Positions 1-9,279 of a DNA stretch of 64,000 nucleotides are shown piece after piece. This DNA comes from Aliiglaciecola sp. M165 (lineage in GTDB: Bacteria > Pseudomonadota > Gammaproteobacteria > Enterobacterales > Alteromonadaceae), in the NCBI RefSeq assembly GCF_007197995.1, contig NZ_VKKH01000003.1, positions 124,001-188,000 on the forward strand, given 5' to 3'. The notes below the pieces were generated by a model. That model ran no database searches and had not been told where the DNA came from. It was given only the letters and a program-made list of their open reading frames with translations. Within the stretch, counting starts at the first letter, position 1. Each line of letters starts with the position of its first letter. Both the position numbers and the translations under genes were made by a program.

Positions 1-1438
1 CAAAACCTAATCCCCCTTCATAAACAGGTCGAGAAACTTTTGGGAAGGAAGTAGATTCTTCAGCTATGGTCATTACATGAGGAAACTTTTCGTAAACAGC
101 TTGGTTCATCCATTGTAACAAGCTGATCGCTTCGTAATTTTCATTTCCGCCATCAACATTCGGGATCCATTCGCCATCTTTGCGTGAATAGTCGAGGTAC
201 AACATGGATGCAACTGCATCGACACGCAATCCGTCCACATGAAATTTATCCACCCAAAAAAGCGCGTTTGCGACCAAAAACTGTCTGACGGTTTCTTTGC
301 CAAAATCGTAAATGCAGGAATTCCAGTCTGGATGCCACCCTTTACGCGGATCCTCGTATTCATACACGTGAGTGCCATCAAATCTCGCTAAACCGTGGCC
401 ATCCTCTGGAAAATGCGCGGGCACCCAATCAATGATGACACCTATGCCATTTTGATGACATTGGTCAACAAAATACTTGAAGTCATCGGGATCACCAAAA
501 CGACTAGTCGGCGAAAATAAGCCGACAGGCTGATACCCCCAAGAACCATCAAACGGAAATTCGGAAACCGGCAAAACCTCTAGATGGGTGTAGCCCATGT
601 CTTTAACATAGGGGATGAGTTCATCAGCCAATTCATGGTAGCTCAAATAGCGACTAGCTGAATTATCTCCGGGTCGTTTCCAAGAACCCAAATGTACTTC
701 ATAAATACTCATGGCCTGCCGATACTTGTCGCCAGAATTTTTCTTCAACCATTCACTATCATTCCATTCGTAACGGGAATGATCGTAAACAATCGACGCG
801 TGCGAAGGATATTGCTCGGCACTGAAACCAACTGGATCCGCTTTGTGAGGCAATGAATTCCCAAAAGAATCTTTAACTTGGTATTTGTATTTGTGCCCTG
901 CGTGCACACCAGGAATGATTAATACCCAATATCCCATTGAGGTGCGTTGCATTGGATGGCAACTACCATCCCAATAATTAAAATCGCCGATTACTGAAAC
1001 AGCCTTAGCATTTGGAGCAAATACAGCAAAGCGCGTAACACTGATTGGACCATCTAGCCCCACATCCAGATCTAATAATTGCGCACCCAATTGGTGATAT
1101 ACATTTTCCGGAGCATGATCAACGTAATGCACAGCATGATAGGCTTGCTCTTGAAATTGATACGCATCAATCACTTCATATTCATGTTCACTATTTTCAA
1201 CTTTATAAGCGTACACAAGCCCGCCTTGTATCTTCTTAAAACTACCGGTGAACAAACTTGAACTGCCCGTTTGCTGCAACTCACCAATTGTTTTGCCTGA
1301 AACCAACTCAAACACACTGACCTTAAGAGCGCCTGGTATCCATGTCTTAAAATGGGTTAGGTCACCGTCTTTTTTCATTCCAAGAACATCAAATGGGTCT
1401 CTACACTGCGCTTGTTCTAATTGGTCTTCTAACAACAT
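1..1438 (-). CDS. glgB: 1,4-alpha-glucan branching enzyme, C-terminus off the left edge
   Basis: Cytoplasmic GH13 enzyme that cuts alpha-1,4 chains and rejoins them as alpha-1,6 branches in glycogen. The first 479 codons are inside the window and read without a stop to base 1. The N-terminal extension and CBM48-type domain (about residues 1-230) are followed by the GH13 barrel. Region I is DWVPAHF (337-343), region II is DGLRVDAV with the nucleophile Asp407, and region III is TIAEE with acid/base Glu460. These agree well with E. coli GlgB numbering. Region IV lies beyond the edge. The ATG at 1438 is preceded by TGAGG about 7 bases upstream. It lies 64 bp downstream of malQ on the same strand, with a small hairpin between them. 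Family assignment is secure; completeness of the 3' end cannot be seen. Confidence 0.96.
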   Translation of the reverse strand, partial: MLLEDQLEQAQCRDPFDVLGMKKDGDLTHFKTWIPGALKVSVFELVSGKTIGELQQTGSSSLFTGSFKKIQGGLVYAYKVENSEHEYEVIDAYQFQEQAYHAVHYVDHAPENVYHQLGAQLLDLDVGLDGPISVTRFAVFAPNAKAVSVIGDFNYWDGSCHPMQRTSMGYWVLIIPGVHAGHKYKYQVKDSFGNSLPHKADPVGFSAEQYPSHASIVYDHSRYEWNDSEWLKKNSGDKYRQAMSIYEVHLGSWKRPGDNSASRYLSYHELADELIPYVKDMGYTHLEVLPVSEFPFDGSWGYQPVGLFSPTSRFGDPDDFKYFVDQCHQNGIGVIIDWVPAHFPEDGHGLARFDGTHVYEYEDPRKGWHPDWNSCIYDFGKETVRQFLVANALFWVDKFHVDGLRVDAVASMLYLDYSRKDGEWIPNVDGGNENYEAISLLQWMNQAVYEKFPHVMTIAEESTSFPKVSRPVYEGGLGF

Positions 1439-1450
1439 ATTGGTGCCTCA

Positions 1451-1480
1451 TAAGAAAAAGAACCGACTACTTCGGTTCTT
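1451..1480 (-). terminator. Weak hairpin terminator between malQ and glgB
   Basis: A 9-bp perfect stem (AAGAACCGA, 1458-1466, pairing with 1472-1480) encloses a 5-base loop. Read on the minus strand it is followed by TTTTCTTA, a short imperfect T-tract. It sits between the malQ stop and the glgB ribosome-binding site, so it may lower glgB expression relative to malQ rather than end transcription. The call rests on sequence only. Confidence 0.5.
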
Positions 1481-1502
1481 TGTTTTCTTTGGTGATTAAG
1501 TT

Positions 1503-3707
1503 TCAGTCTTTATTACTGGCGTTAAGTCGAGCGTTTGTCAAGTTTTGCGCAAGTTGCACTAACTCTGGGTCAGTAAAGATGTGCTCGAGTTCACGATTTA
1601 ATTTTCGTTTCCAATTTGGGTATTCGTTGAAGGTTCCTGGAATATTAACCGGTTTATCCATTTGTAACCAATCTTCCAGTTGCAAGCTAAGCAGCGCGCT
1701 TGAACCGCCAGCCATATGGGTTTGCATACCAAAATTAAGGTCCTTATTCATTGACAAGTGGTGAACGTCTCTGTCCATCCATTCAGGTATTGAATAATGA
1801 CCATGCAGGCTATTTAGTATTTGCTGTTTGTTGTCATGACGACTGGTATATAAGGTTGAGAGTATATCGTCAGTCGGGTACAAACCTAGTTCTTTACCCA
1901 GCTCCAAATCGTAACAATGCCAATATCCAGACAAGGTAGGCATATCGTGTGTGGTTAATGTTGCCATCGATTGCACAGGATAATGTGAGGGAGAATAAAA
2001 TCCACCATCCTCCGCCTGTTCAAAGAAGAACACGCGATAGGAATACACACCATTTTCTGCCAGTTTACTTTTGATTTCTTCTGGGACAGTGCCTAAATCT
2101 TCGCCAATGACTAGGCTTTTATGGCGTTGGCTCTCAAGCGCTAATATTCCGAGCAAATCATCTACTGGATAATAAACATAACCACCATCTTTAGCATCGT
2201 CACCGCGGACCACCCACCAAAGACGCAATAAAGCCATCACGTGATCGATTCGAAGTGCACCCGATGACTTCATGTTTGAATCGAATAAGTCGATAATGGG
2301 TTGGTATTGTTGTTGATAAAGTTTTTCCGGATCCATTGGAGGCAACCCCCAGTTTTGCCCCAAAGGACCTAAAACATCGGGTGGTGCGCCGACACTTGCA
2401 TTCGTACAATACAAATCCTTGTTGCCCCAAATTTCGGCACTACCTTCACTCACACCAACCGCCAAATCACGATAAATGCCGATCGCCATGTTGGCGTCTT
2501 CTGCTTTCTTGTTGGCAGCGTCTAATTGCAATGCGGCTTGCCATTGAAGAAACAGGAAAAACTTTATTTTTTTGGCGTGCGCTTTTTTAAATTTGGCGAC
2601 CGCTGGCGATTGGTAATCGGTATACTCTTTTGGAAAAACCGGCCATCCCCAAGAAGGTTTTCCCTCTCCTGCCAAGTGGGCTTGAAGCGCGTCATATACT
2701 GCAAGCATTTGCAAACTCTCACCGCCTTGTGCAACAAAGGCTTTGAACGCTTTATTTATTTTTGTATTTTTACTCAAATACATATCGTTCTGGACTTCAA
2801 ATATCGCTTCCAAAGCGCGCAACTTTAGACGGGTAACGGCTTCATAATCGACGTAATCCACGTCTCTCACATAAGTCAAACTTGACTGGAATTCAGGTTC
2901 CGCGACGATGTCTTGAACGCTCTGTGCCTGATATCCATCAATGGCCGTCACGTCTAGATAAATGAAATTTAGCCAACGTCTCGACGATGGACCATAAGGG
3001 CTGCAAGCGTTAGGATTCGCCGGATATAAAGCGTGTATAGGATTAAGCCCAATAAACTGCGCACCATTTTTGGCAGACGACTCAACTAACTGGGCAAGAT
3101 CTGAAAAATCACCAATCCCCCAGTTTTTAGCGCTTCTCAAACAATAGAGTTGCACACTCAAGCCCCACACCTTCTGACCATCAAGCATTTCCTCGGGGTG
3201 GTAACACGCAGTTGGGGCCATGATCAGGCGCATCGACGCGATCACATCACCATCATGCGCTAATAAATTAAGGTTGTGATAACCCAATGGAATAGGATTA
3301 TTGATTTGTAAAAGATACTCTTGGAATTCAACGTCATCTATCACACTAGAATTTATCAAATCGCCGTCGACTGGCACAAATTCTTGTTCGATAACATCGC
3401 CGGATTCACACGAAATAGATACAGTAAAATTATCATTGACCAATTCAATCGGTAATCTGACCGTAATGTAAACCTCCTGATTTTCTCGATTAACTTGAAC
3501 AGGATTTAACGGTGACATCCAATTGCGTTGAAACTCTTGCTCAACTTGATTTTCAAGTTGAGATTCATCGTCAACAGAATAGCCCATTTCTTGCAAAAGC
3601 TTATGTTTACTTTGTTCACTGACCGTCGCTGGGTTGCCCCAAGCATCTATGTAGTTGGATTCTACACCTTTAAGCTCTACAAGCTTGTCGATTAAAGGAG
3701 ATGTCAT
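1503..3707 (-). CDS. malQ: 4-alpha-glucanotransferase (amylomaltase)
   Basis: Cytoplasmic GH77 enzyme that transfers maltodextrin segments between chains and releases glucose. It is the usual intracellular partner of imported maltose and maltodextrins. The 734 residues are slightly longer than E. coli MalQ. The first 170 residues form a beta-rich N-terminal region; the GH77 barrel follows. The signature GALRIDHVMAL carries the nucleophile Asp488, VIGEDLGTVP carries acid/base Glu536, and TTHDMPTL carries the third acid Asp588. No signal peptide is seen, as expected. It is transcribed toward glgB, and 87 bp upstream of its ATG lies a variant of the 14-bp operator found throughout the glucan locus at 33-64 kb. 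That links it to the LacI-type regulator. Function is secure; regulation is inferred. Confidence 0.97.
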   Translation of the reverse strand: MTSPLIDKLVELKGVESNYIDAWGNPATVSEQSKHKLLQEMGYSVDDESQLENQVEQEFQRNWMSPLNPVQVNRENQEVYITVRLPIELVNDNFTVSISCESGDVIEQEFVPVDGDLINSSVIDDVEFQEYLLQINNPIPLGYHNLNLLAHDGDVIASMRLIMAPTACYHPEEMLDGQKVWGLSVQLYCLRSAKNWGIGDFSDLAQLVESSAKNGAQFIGLNPIHALYPANPNACSPYGPSSRRWLNFIYLDVTAIDGYQAQSVQDIVAEPEFQSSLTYVRDVDYVDYEAVTRLKLRALEAIFEVQNDMYLSKNTKINKAFKAFVAQGGESLQMLAVYDALQAHLAGEGKPSWGWPVFPKEYTDYQSPAVAKFKKAHAKKIKFFLFLQWQAALQLDAANKKAEDANMAIGIYRDLAVGVSEGSAEIWGNKDLYCTNASVGAPPDVLGPLGQNWGLPPMDPEKLYQQQYQPIIDLFDSNMKSSGALRIDHVMALLRLWWVVRGDDAKDGGYVYYPVDDLLGILALESQRHKSLVIGEDLGTVPEEIKSKLAENGVYSYRVFFFEQAEDGGFYSPSHYPVQSMATLTTHDMPTLSGYWHCYDLELGKELGLYPTDDILSTLYTSRHDNKQQILNSLHGHYSIPEWMDRDVHHLSMNKDLNFGMQTHMAGGSSALLSLQLEDWLQMDKPVNIPGTFNEYPNWKRKLNRELEHIFTDPELVQLAQNLTNARLNASNKD

Positions 3708-3793
3708 TCTAATTTGTGTCCTGTTAAAAAAATTCTAGACTGATACTAAGTCCGAGTTAATCATTATCAGCTAAGTTGTAAACAAAACGTTAT

Positions 3794-3807
3794 TGAATAC
3801 GTTTGCA
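3794..3807. promoter_or_regulatory. Putative MalR-type operator between malQ and gap
   Basis: TGAATACGTTTGCA differs by one base from the reverse complement of the 14-mer TGCATACGTATTCA found at 39756, 55278 and 60631. It lies 87 bp upstream of malQ and 115 bp upstream of gap, so it could control either or both. A palindrome with central CG is typical of LacI-family operators. Sequence match is direct; binding is inferred. Confidence 0.6.
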
Positions 3808-3912
3808 GTGCCATTTCCGTAATAAAATAACATTTATTGGGGAATATTTTGCCTTATTAACAAGTTTGATCCATAATTTCTGTAATTATCTTACAACATA
3901 TAGTGACAGTGA

Positions 3913-4917
<1,005 letters not shown>

Positions 4918-4936
4918 GTCAGCATAAACTGTGAAG

Positions 4937-4964
4937 AAAGGCGGCCCGAAGAGTCGCCTTTTTT
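4937..4964 (+). terminator. Rho-independent terminator of gap
   Basis: AAAGGCG (4937-4943) pairs with CGCCTTT (4955-4961) across an 11-base loop and runs into a T-tract. It starts 20 bp after the gap stop codon. Confidence 0.85.
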
Positions 4965-5052
4965 AATGCATTTTTTTGTTTTGATGAATTCTTATATCAT
5001 TAACCAATGAAATCCCCTCAATAAAAATGGCAAAATCTTTTCAGGAACTCAT

Positions 5053-5898
5053 ATGCAAAATTGCAAAGGTATTAAAACGCTCAAGAAAGGTAAGGTTGAA
5101 ATTCTACATATTGACACGCCCCACTCTACTGCCGAGGTGTCGTTGTTCGGAGGTCATGTGCTGAGCTTTGTTCCTAAAACGGATCTAAGAGATCGATTAT
5201 GGGTCAGCGAGAATGCCATTTTTGATAATCAAAGTGCCATTCGTGGAGGTATACCTGTATGTTGGCCATGGTTTAGTGATGCGCACAATCAGGATCGCAA
5301 TGATCTACCTTCTCACGGGTTTGTAAGAACCCAAAATTGGCGCATTGTTGGCACACTGGAGCACTCTGAAGCAACACAAGTAACACTTGTACCACATAGC
5401 AATAATGGGCCAGGTTGGAACCACGAAACGTCCTTAACACTAACACTGCTCGTCGGTAAAACCCTTAAAATTTCACTTCAAACTAAAAACAACGACACTA
5501 AATCAGTAAACCTTAATTGTGCCCTGCATACCTATTTTAATGTGAAGGATATATTGGCGGTCGAGTTGAAAGGACTACGGGGAAACTACAAGGATAAAAC
5601 CCAAAATTGGCATGAATTTGATACACCGATTCCGTACACGTTTTCTCAAGAAACTGATCGTGTACACTTGTTTGCAGCAGAGCAGGTTGACATCTTGGAC
5701 GGCGCAGAAACGACTAAGGTGTTATCTAGTGGACATGACAGCATTGTTGTTTGGAACCCTTGGGCCGAGAACAGCGAAAAAATGAAGGACATGAAAAGCC
5801 GTGGATATAGCACTATGCTTTGTGTGGAAACGGCCCTAACGCAAACGTTCAGTTTACCTCCAGGTGCAACACATTGTTTAACCCAAGAAATTGCGTAG
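5053..5898 (+). CDS. yeaD: D-hexose-6-phosphate mutarotase (aldose 1-epimerase family)
   Basis: Predicted cytoplasmic enzyme that interconverts the alpha and beta anomers of hexose 6-phosphates. The 281-residue protein shows the galactose-mutarotase-like beta-sandwich features of the YeaD group: GGHVLSFVPK near residue 33, RGGIPVCWPWF near residue 71, SHGFVRTQNW near residue 95 and a C-terminal CVETAL. The gene starts 135 bp after gap, behind that gene's terminator, and has an AGGA box before its ATG. The gap-mutarotase order is also found in E. coli, which supports the call. It has no terminator of its own that I can see; the next hairpin belongs to the opposing tRNA cluster. Confidence 0.9.
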   Translation: MQNCKGIKTLKKGKVEILHIDTPHSTAEVSLFGGHVLSFVPKTDLRDRLWVSENAIFDNQSAIRGGIPVCWPWFSDAHNQDRNDLPSHGFVRTQNWRIVGTLEHSEATQVTLVPHSNNGPGWNHETSLTLTLLVGKTLKISLQTKNNDTKSVNLNCALHTYFNVKDILAVELKGLRGNYKDKTQNWHEFDTPIPYTFSQETDRVHLFAAEQVDILDGAETTKVLSSGHDSIVVWNPWAENSEKMKDMKSRGYSTMLCVETALTQTFSLPPGATHCLTQEIA

Positions 5899-5934
5899 CA
5901 GCTTGATGCAGGTGTTTTGGTGAAATTTAGACAT

Positions 5935-5958
5935 AAAAAAACTATCCAAAAGGATAGT
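5935..5958 (-). terminator. Rho-independent terminator of the tRNA-Asp cluster
   Basis: Read on the minus strand, ACTATCC, a TTTT loop and GGATAGT are followed by an uninterrupted T-run (complement of 5935-5940). It lies 16 bp beyond the last tRNA-Asp gene. Confidence 0.88.
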
Positions 5959-5973
5959 CATTTTGCCGTTAAA

Positions 5974-6050
5974 TGGCGGAGTGGACGGGACTCGAACCCG
6001 CGACCCCCGGCGTGACAGGCCGGTATTCTAACCAACTGAACTACCACTCC
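5974..6050 (-). tRNA. tRNA-Asp (GTC), copy 3 in transcription order
   Basis: 77-nt tRNA with 5' GGAGTGG pairing with CCACTCC, D-arm GTTCAGTTGGTTAGAAT, anticodon loop CTGTCAC (anticodon GTC), T-arm GGGTTCGAGTCCC, discriminator G and an encoded CCA. The sequence is identical to the other two copies. Only 24 bp separate it from the next copy, so the three are almost certainly processed from one transcript. Confidence 0.97.
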
Positions 6051-6074
6051 GCATTTAAAACGGGATGTATTTGC

Positions 6075-6151
6075 TGGCGGAGTGGACGGGACTCGAACCC
6101 GCGACCCCCGGCGTGACAGGCCGGTATTCTAACCAACTGAACTACCACTCC
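6075..6151 (-). tRNA. tRNA-Asp (GTC), copy 2 in transcription order
   Basis: Identical 77-nt copy with anticodon GTC and encoded CCA. Spacers of 24 and 23 bp separate it from its neighbours, and the spacers differ in sequence although the genes are identical. That suggests gene conversion or selection on the tRNA body. Confidence 0.97.
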
Positions 6152-6174
6152 ATTCGCAAATAACACAACACAAT

Positions 6175-6251
6175 TGGCGGAGTGGACGGGACTCGAACCC
6201 GCGACCCCCGGCGTGACAGGCCGGTATTCTAACCAACTGAACTACCACTCC
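6175..6251 (-). tRNA. tRNA-Asp (GTC), promoter-proximal copy
   Basis: Identical 77-nt copy with anticodon GTC and encoded CCA. It is the first gene of the tandem, so the cluster promoter should lie just above 6252 on the minus strand. Confidence 0.97.
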
Positions 6252-6569
6252 GCGACTGTATTGCTTGGCGATTGAGTTTAAATCTAGTGATTTGCAAGGC
6301 CTGTATAGAAGCCCCTAACTCAACTGCGGCGCAGATGATACGGCTTAGCCAAAGGTGAGTCAACAGCTTTTTGCGGCTTTTTGTCGATATCATTACTGGA
6401 ACGAATCGATTGATTTATTTTTACACAGAACAACGTGAAAATGCGTTTCTTAACAACATAAATCACAGAGTGTGTTGGCCAGTATTTGGTGATTTCGGTA
6501 GGCCAAATATGTTTCGTTTGAGTAGATGGATTTCACTCGCTAAAGGCCATCAGAAATGGCCTAAATAAA
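6252..6569. other. 318-bp gap between tRNA-Asp cluster and the TIGR03503-like gene
   Basis: It should contain the tRNA promoter. On the minus strand TATACA (complement of 6302-6307) followed by a GC-rich stretch could be the -10 of a stable-RNA promoter, but no convincing -35 stands at the right distance. A 65-codon plus-strand ORF (6371-6568) has no ribosome-binding site or recognisable motif and is not called. The right end holds the hairpin listed separately. I see nothing else. Confidence 0.5.
6541..6566 (-). terminator. Hairpin after the TIGR03503-like gene
   Basis: AGGCCAT (6544-6550) pairs with ATGGCCT (6556-6562) around a 5-base loop, immediately after the stop at 6570. The following minus-strand sequence is only TTTAG, so termination may be partial. 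Confidence 0.5.
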
Positions 6570-8045
6570 CTAACCTTTTGGTATAGACAGATCAATGATC
6601 CCACTTTCCGTTTCTTCTTTATTTGATTCGCTTTTGGTGCTGGCTTTTTGTTTAGAAAATTTTGCAAAAATAGATTTAAGTTTTGCGATTAAACCGATTT
6701 TCTCTGATGGTGCGGGATCTTTTCGCTTCGCCTGTTTGACCGGCTTAGGGCGAAGAAAAATCCACAACATCAACGCGCCAACAATCAATACCAATAAATT
6801 AAGACCTATAATCAGCCCCCAAAAAAGCGTGGGTGACATCCCCTCTTTGTTTTGTTCCATAATGGGTGCAGGATTCGCCATTTGTGCGGAATTATCCGTA
6901 CTAACCGGCGCTTGGGTATCGCTCGGCGCGTTTGGCGACTGCACAGCAGGTGCAGGTTCTTCTACAAGGTGGGTAAACTCTGGAACATCTAAAATAAAAT
7001 CTCTACCATTCTGGGTATTACCATAGGCGGTAAGTTTAATTCGATACACCCCTGATTCGTAATTGACAATCAAATATTCCCGCGCAACGGGTGATTGCTC
7101 GGTAAGGGAAAAGTTTTGCACATCCCCATTAGGAAAACGTACTTTTCCATCAATAAGCAAGGTCCTCATATCTACGTATTCACGCTCAGAATCAATGATG
7201 AGTTTGTGATACCCGTCTCCCCCACCGTCTTCTTCTAATGATATTTTGATCGGGTTGGGCAACAACATAAGCGGAGGATCAACCTGTTCTCTTGACAACA
7301 TGGGTGTGCTAACAACAAATACCGGCGTCCATTCACCATTTGCCACGGACAAATTAAATTGACCGGTGAAAATGCCATCTAAGGGAGTTTCGTCCATACC
7401 GCGACCATTATCTTCGAAGATCGCGATCGTTTGTGATTCAGCGCCGAAATTGTTGTAATTTGGATTGTTGGTAGAAACAAATTTGATTTCCAAAGACACT
7501 ACATCTCGAAACTCAACATTGTCGATGGCCTCACCGCCATTAGTCAGTTGCGCTGTTTGCTTGAGGATCTCCCCAGAAAAAAGTACGTCCGGCAAAGGTT
7601 CAGCATTGAGTTTTAAATCACTCAACACCATCACTCTGCTTTCCGGCAAAATTTGCCCTACTGCCTGCCAAGGACCAGGGGTAGGATTTTTGATGTTGAT
7701 TAAGTCGAAGGTCGTTGAGTCGTACCAATAAACATTTTCACCGTCTGCTTGGCTTTGAAAAATTTTAGAGCCATCTGGCCGAACTAACACCACAGGCGCA
7801 CTGCCAAATTCACGAAAGAATACCATGGTAATTTCATCCACCTGGTAATCTATCCGAAAACGATTTTGCAGAAGTTTAATGCTATTGTGATACTCATCAC
7901 CCAATTCTTGCAAAGGTGAGGTATCAACTTTTTCATTCGTCTGCTGTTGCGCGCCAACAAACATTGGGCAGCACATTGCCAGCACTAAAAATGCCGACCA
8001 AAGACTCTTCAGTTTTGGTTTATTGACGCCAAATGCACGAACCAC
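6570..8045 (-). CDS. TIGR03503-like exported membrane-anchored protein
   Basis: Predicted envelope protein of about 491 residues and unknown function. It resembles the TIGR03503 family known from Alteromonadales; that assignment is from memory of the family's look. A signal peptide (about 30 residues ending near VGAQQQ) precedes a long periplasmic region with Ig-like beta-strand character. A Pro/Ala-rich linker, a single membrane helix (about residues 408-432, GLIIGLNLLVLIVGALMLW) and a basic cytoplasmic tail follow. I place the start at the GTG at 8045, because GAGG stands 6 bases before it. An in-frame TTG at 8057 lacks such a box. Either way it overlaps the 3' end of dnaQ by 26-38 bp, indicating cotranscription and translational coupling. 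Confidence 0.75.
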   Translation of the reverse strand: MVRAFGVNKPKLKSLWSAFLVLAMCCPMFVGAQQQTNEKVDTSPLQELGDEYHNSIKLLQNRFRIDYQVDEITMVFFREFGSAPVVLVRPDGSKIFQSQADGENVYWYDSTTFDLINIKNPTPGPWQAVGQILPESRVMVLSDLKLNAEPLPDVLFSGEILKQTAQLTNGGEAIDNVEFRDVVSLEIKFVSTNNPNYNNFGAESQTIAIFEDNGRGMDETPLDGIFTGQFNLSVANGEWTPVFVVSTPMLSREQVDPPLMLLPNPIKISLEEDGGGDGYHKLIIDSEREYVDMRTLLIDGKVRFPNGDVQNFSLTEQSPVAREYLIVNYESGVYRIKLTAYGNTQNGRDFILDVPEFTHLVEEPAPAVQSPNAPSDTQAPVSTDNSAQMANPAPIMEQNKEGMSPTLFWGLIIGLNLLVLIVGALMLWIFLRPKPVKQAKRKDPAPSEKIGLIAKLKSIFAKFSKQKASTKSESNKEETESGIIDLSIPKG

Positions 8046-8730
8046 TGCTGTCCTCAATTAGTGTTAAACGAGCTTCATGTTGTTCTAGTTCATCGGCAGA
8101 AGCTTGAATGATCTTGAATGGTTTTGGTCCTCTTTGTATCCGTTGAATTTGGGTTTGTTGCTCAGAATTGCTATCAGTAGATTTTTGACCCGACAAATTC
8201 AGGTCGGTTTGTCCACCTGTCATCAACAGATAAACATCGGCTAAAATTTCGGCATCCAATAAGGCACCATGCAATTCACGATGGGAATTATCAATTCCGT
8301 ATCGTTTACAAAGAGCATCCAAATTATTCTTCTGGCCTGGGTGCAAATCCCTGGCCATGACTAAGGTGTCGAGCACTGTGCAGATATCATGGGTTTTAAC
8401 AGGGTTTATTGGATTAAACAGCGCAAATTCATGATCCATAAACCCCGTATCAAATGGCGCATTGTGAATGACCAATTGGGCTCCTTTGATAAAATTAACA
8501 AAGCCTTCATGGACGTCTCTATATTTGGGTTTATCGGCAAGAAATTCGTTGGTAATTCCGTGCACTTCAATGGCTTCTTGCTCGACAAATCTGTCAGGGT
8601 TGATATAGACGTGAAAATGGTTACCGGTCAATTTTCGATTAACCAGCTCAACACATCCGATTTCAATCACTCTGTGGCCTTGTCTGGGGTCGATTCCAGT
8701 CGTTTCTGTATCTAGTACGATTTGTCGCAT
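8020..8730 (-). CDS. dnaQ: DNA polymerase III epsilon subunit (3'-5' proofreading exonuclease)
   Basis: Proofreading subunit of the replicative polymerase core. About 236 residues. The DEDDh exonuclease motifs are visible: LDTETTG near the N-terminus (Exo I), HNAPFDTGFMDHE (Exo II) and HGALLDAEILADVY (Exo III, with its His and Asp). The C-terminal extension should bind the alpha subunit. I choose the ATG at 8730, giving MRQIVLDTETTG; a TTG three codons earlier is possible. It is divergent from rnhA across about 70 bp, the arrangement also known in enterobacteria, and its 3' end overlaps the TIGR03503-like gene. Confidence 0.96.
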   Translation of the reverse strand: MRQIVLDTETTGIDPRQGHRVIEIGCVELVNRKLTGNHFHVYINPDRFVEQEAIEVHGITNEFLADKPKYRDVHEGFVNFIKGAQLVIHNAPFDTGFMDHEFALFNPINPVKTHDICTVLDTLVMARDLHPGQKNNLDALCKRYGIDNSHRELHGALLDAEILADVYLLMTGGQTDLNLSGQKSTDSNSEQQTQIQRIQRGPKPFKIIQASADELEQHEARLTLIEDSSGSCIWRQ

Positions 8731-8803
8731 GTATAACAACTCAAGTGCATTTTCAAATTAAGGTCATTATACTGGCCAGCATGATTAATTCACCAATAAT
8801 TCA

Positions 8804-9262
8804 ATGAAACAAGTTCAGATATTTACAGACGGCTCATGTTTAGGTAACCCAGGGCCCGGTGGCTACGGCGCCGTGCTAGTTTTCAACCGACATCGAAAAG
8901 AAATTAGCCAAGGATTTAAACACACAACAAATAATCGAATGGAACTGCTTGCCACAATTGAAGCGTTAAAAACACTGACGGAAAAGTGCAATGTGTCTCT
9001 CACCACTGACAGCCAATATGTGAAAAACGGCATTAATCAATGGATCAAAAATTGGAAGAAAAACGGGTGGCGAACCGCAGATAAAAAACCGGTAAAGAAC
9101 GTTGATCTTTGGAAGCAACTTGACGATGCGGTAAGCAAACATACGATCAGTTGGCATTGGGTGAAAGGCCATTCTGGTCATCCTGAGAACGAACGCTGCG
9201 ATGACTTAGCCCGAGAAGCGGCAAACTCCTCAAACTTAATAGTAGATAAAGGCTTCGAATAG
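8804..9262 (+). CDS. rnhA: Ribonuclease HI
   Basis: Degrades the RNA strand of RNA-DNA hybrids in primer removal and R-loop control. At 152 residues it is close to the E. coli enzyme's length. The catalytic acids are in [15 protein letters not shown] (Asp), [13 protein letters not shown] (Glu), [11 protein letters not shown] (Asp) and the C-terminal [11 protein letters not shown] (Asp), with the catalytic-loop histidine in [11 protein letters not shown]. The ORF is complete. A 9-bp stem (9246-9254 with 9261-9269) spans its stop codon but lacks a T-tract. The gene is divergent from dnaQ and convergent with the oxidoreductase gene. Confidence 0.97.
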   Translation: MKQVQIFTDGSCLGNPGPGGYGAVLVFNRHRKEISQGFKHTTNNRMELLATIEALKTLTEKCNVSLTTDSQYVKNGINQWIKNWKKNGWRTADKKPVKNVDLWKQLDDAVSKHTISWHWVKGHSGHPENERCDDLAREAANSSNLIVDKGFE

Positions 9263-9279
9263 CCTTTATAAATCTTAAA

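Noticed and set aside
5974-6251. Regular ~100-bp repeat as a possible CRISPR-like array
   Set aside because: The repeat units are complete, foldable tRNA-Asp genes.
6371-6568. 65-codon plus-strand ORF between the tRNA cluster and the TIGR03503-like gene
   Set aside because: No ribosome-binding site, no recognisable motif, composition like non-coding DNA, and its end lies in a terminator hairpin.
8020-8057. Overlap of dnaQ and the TIGR03503-like gene as a frameshift or fusion
   Set aside because: Both proteins have normal ends and starts; GAGG before a GTG start explains the overlap as ordinary translational coupling.
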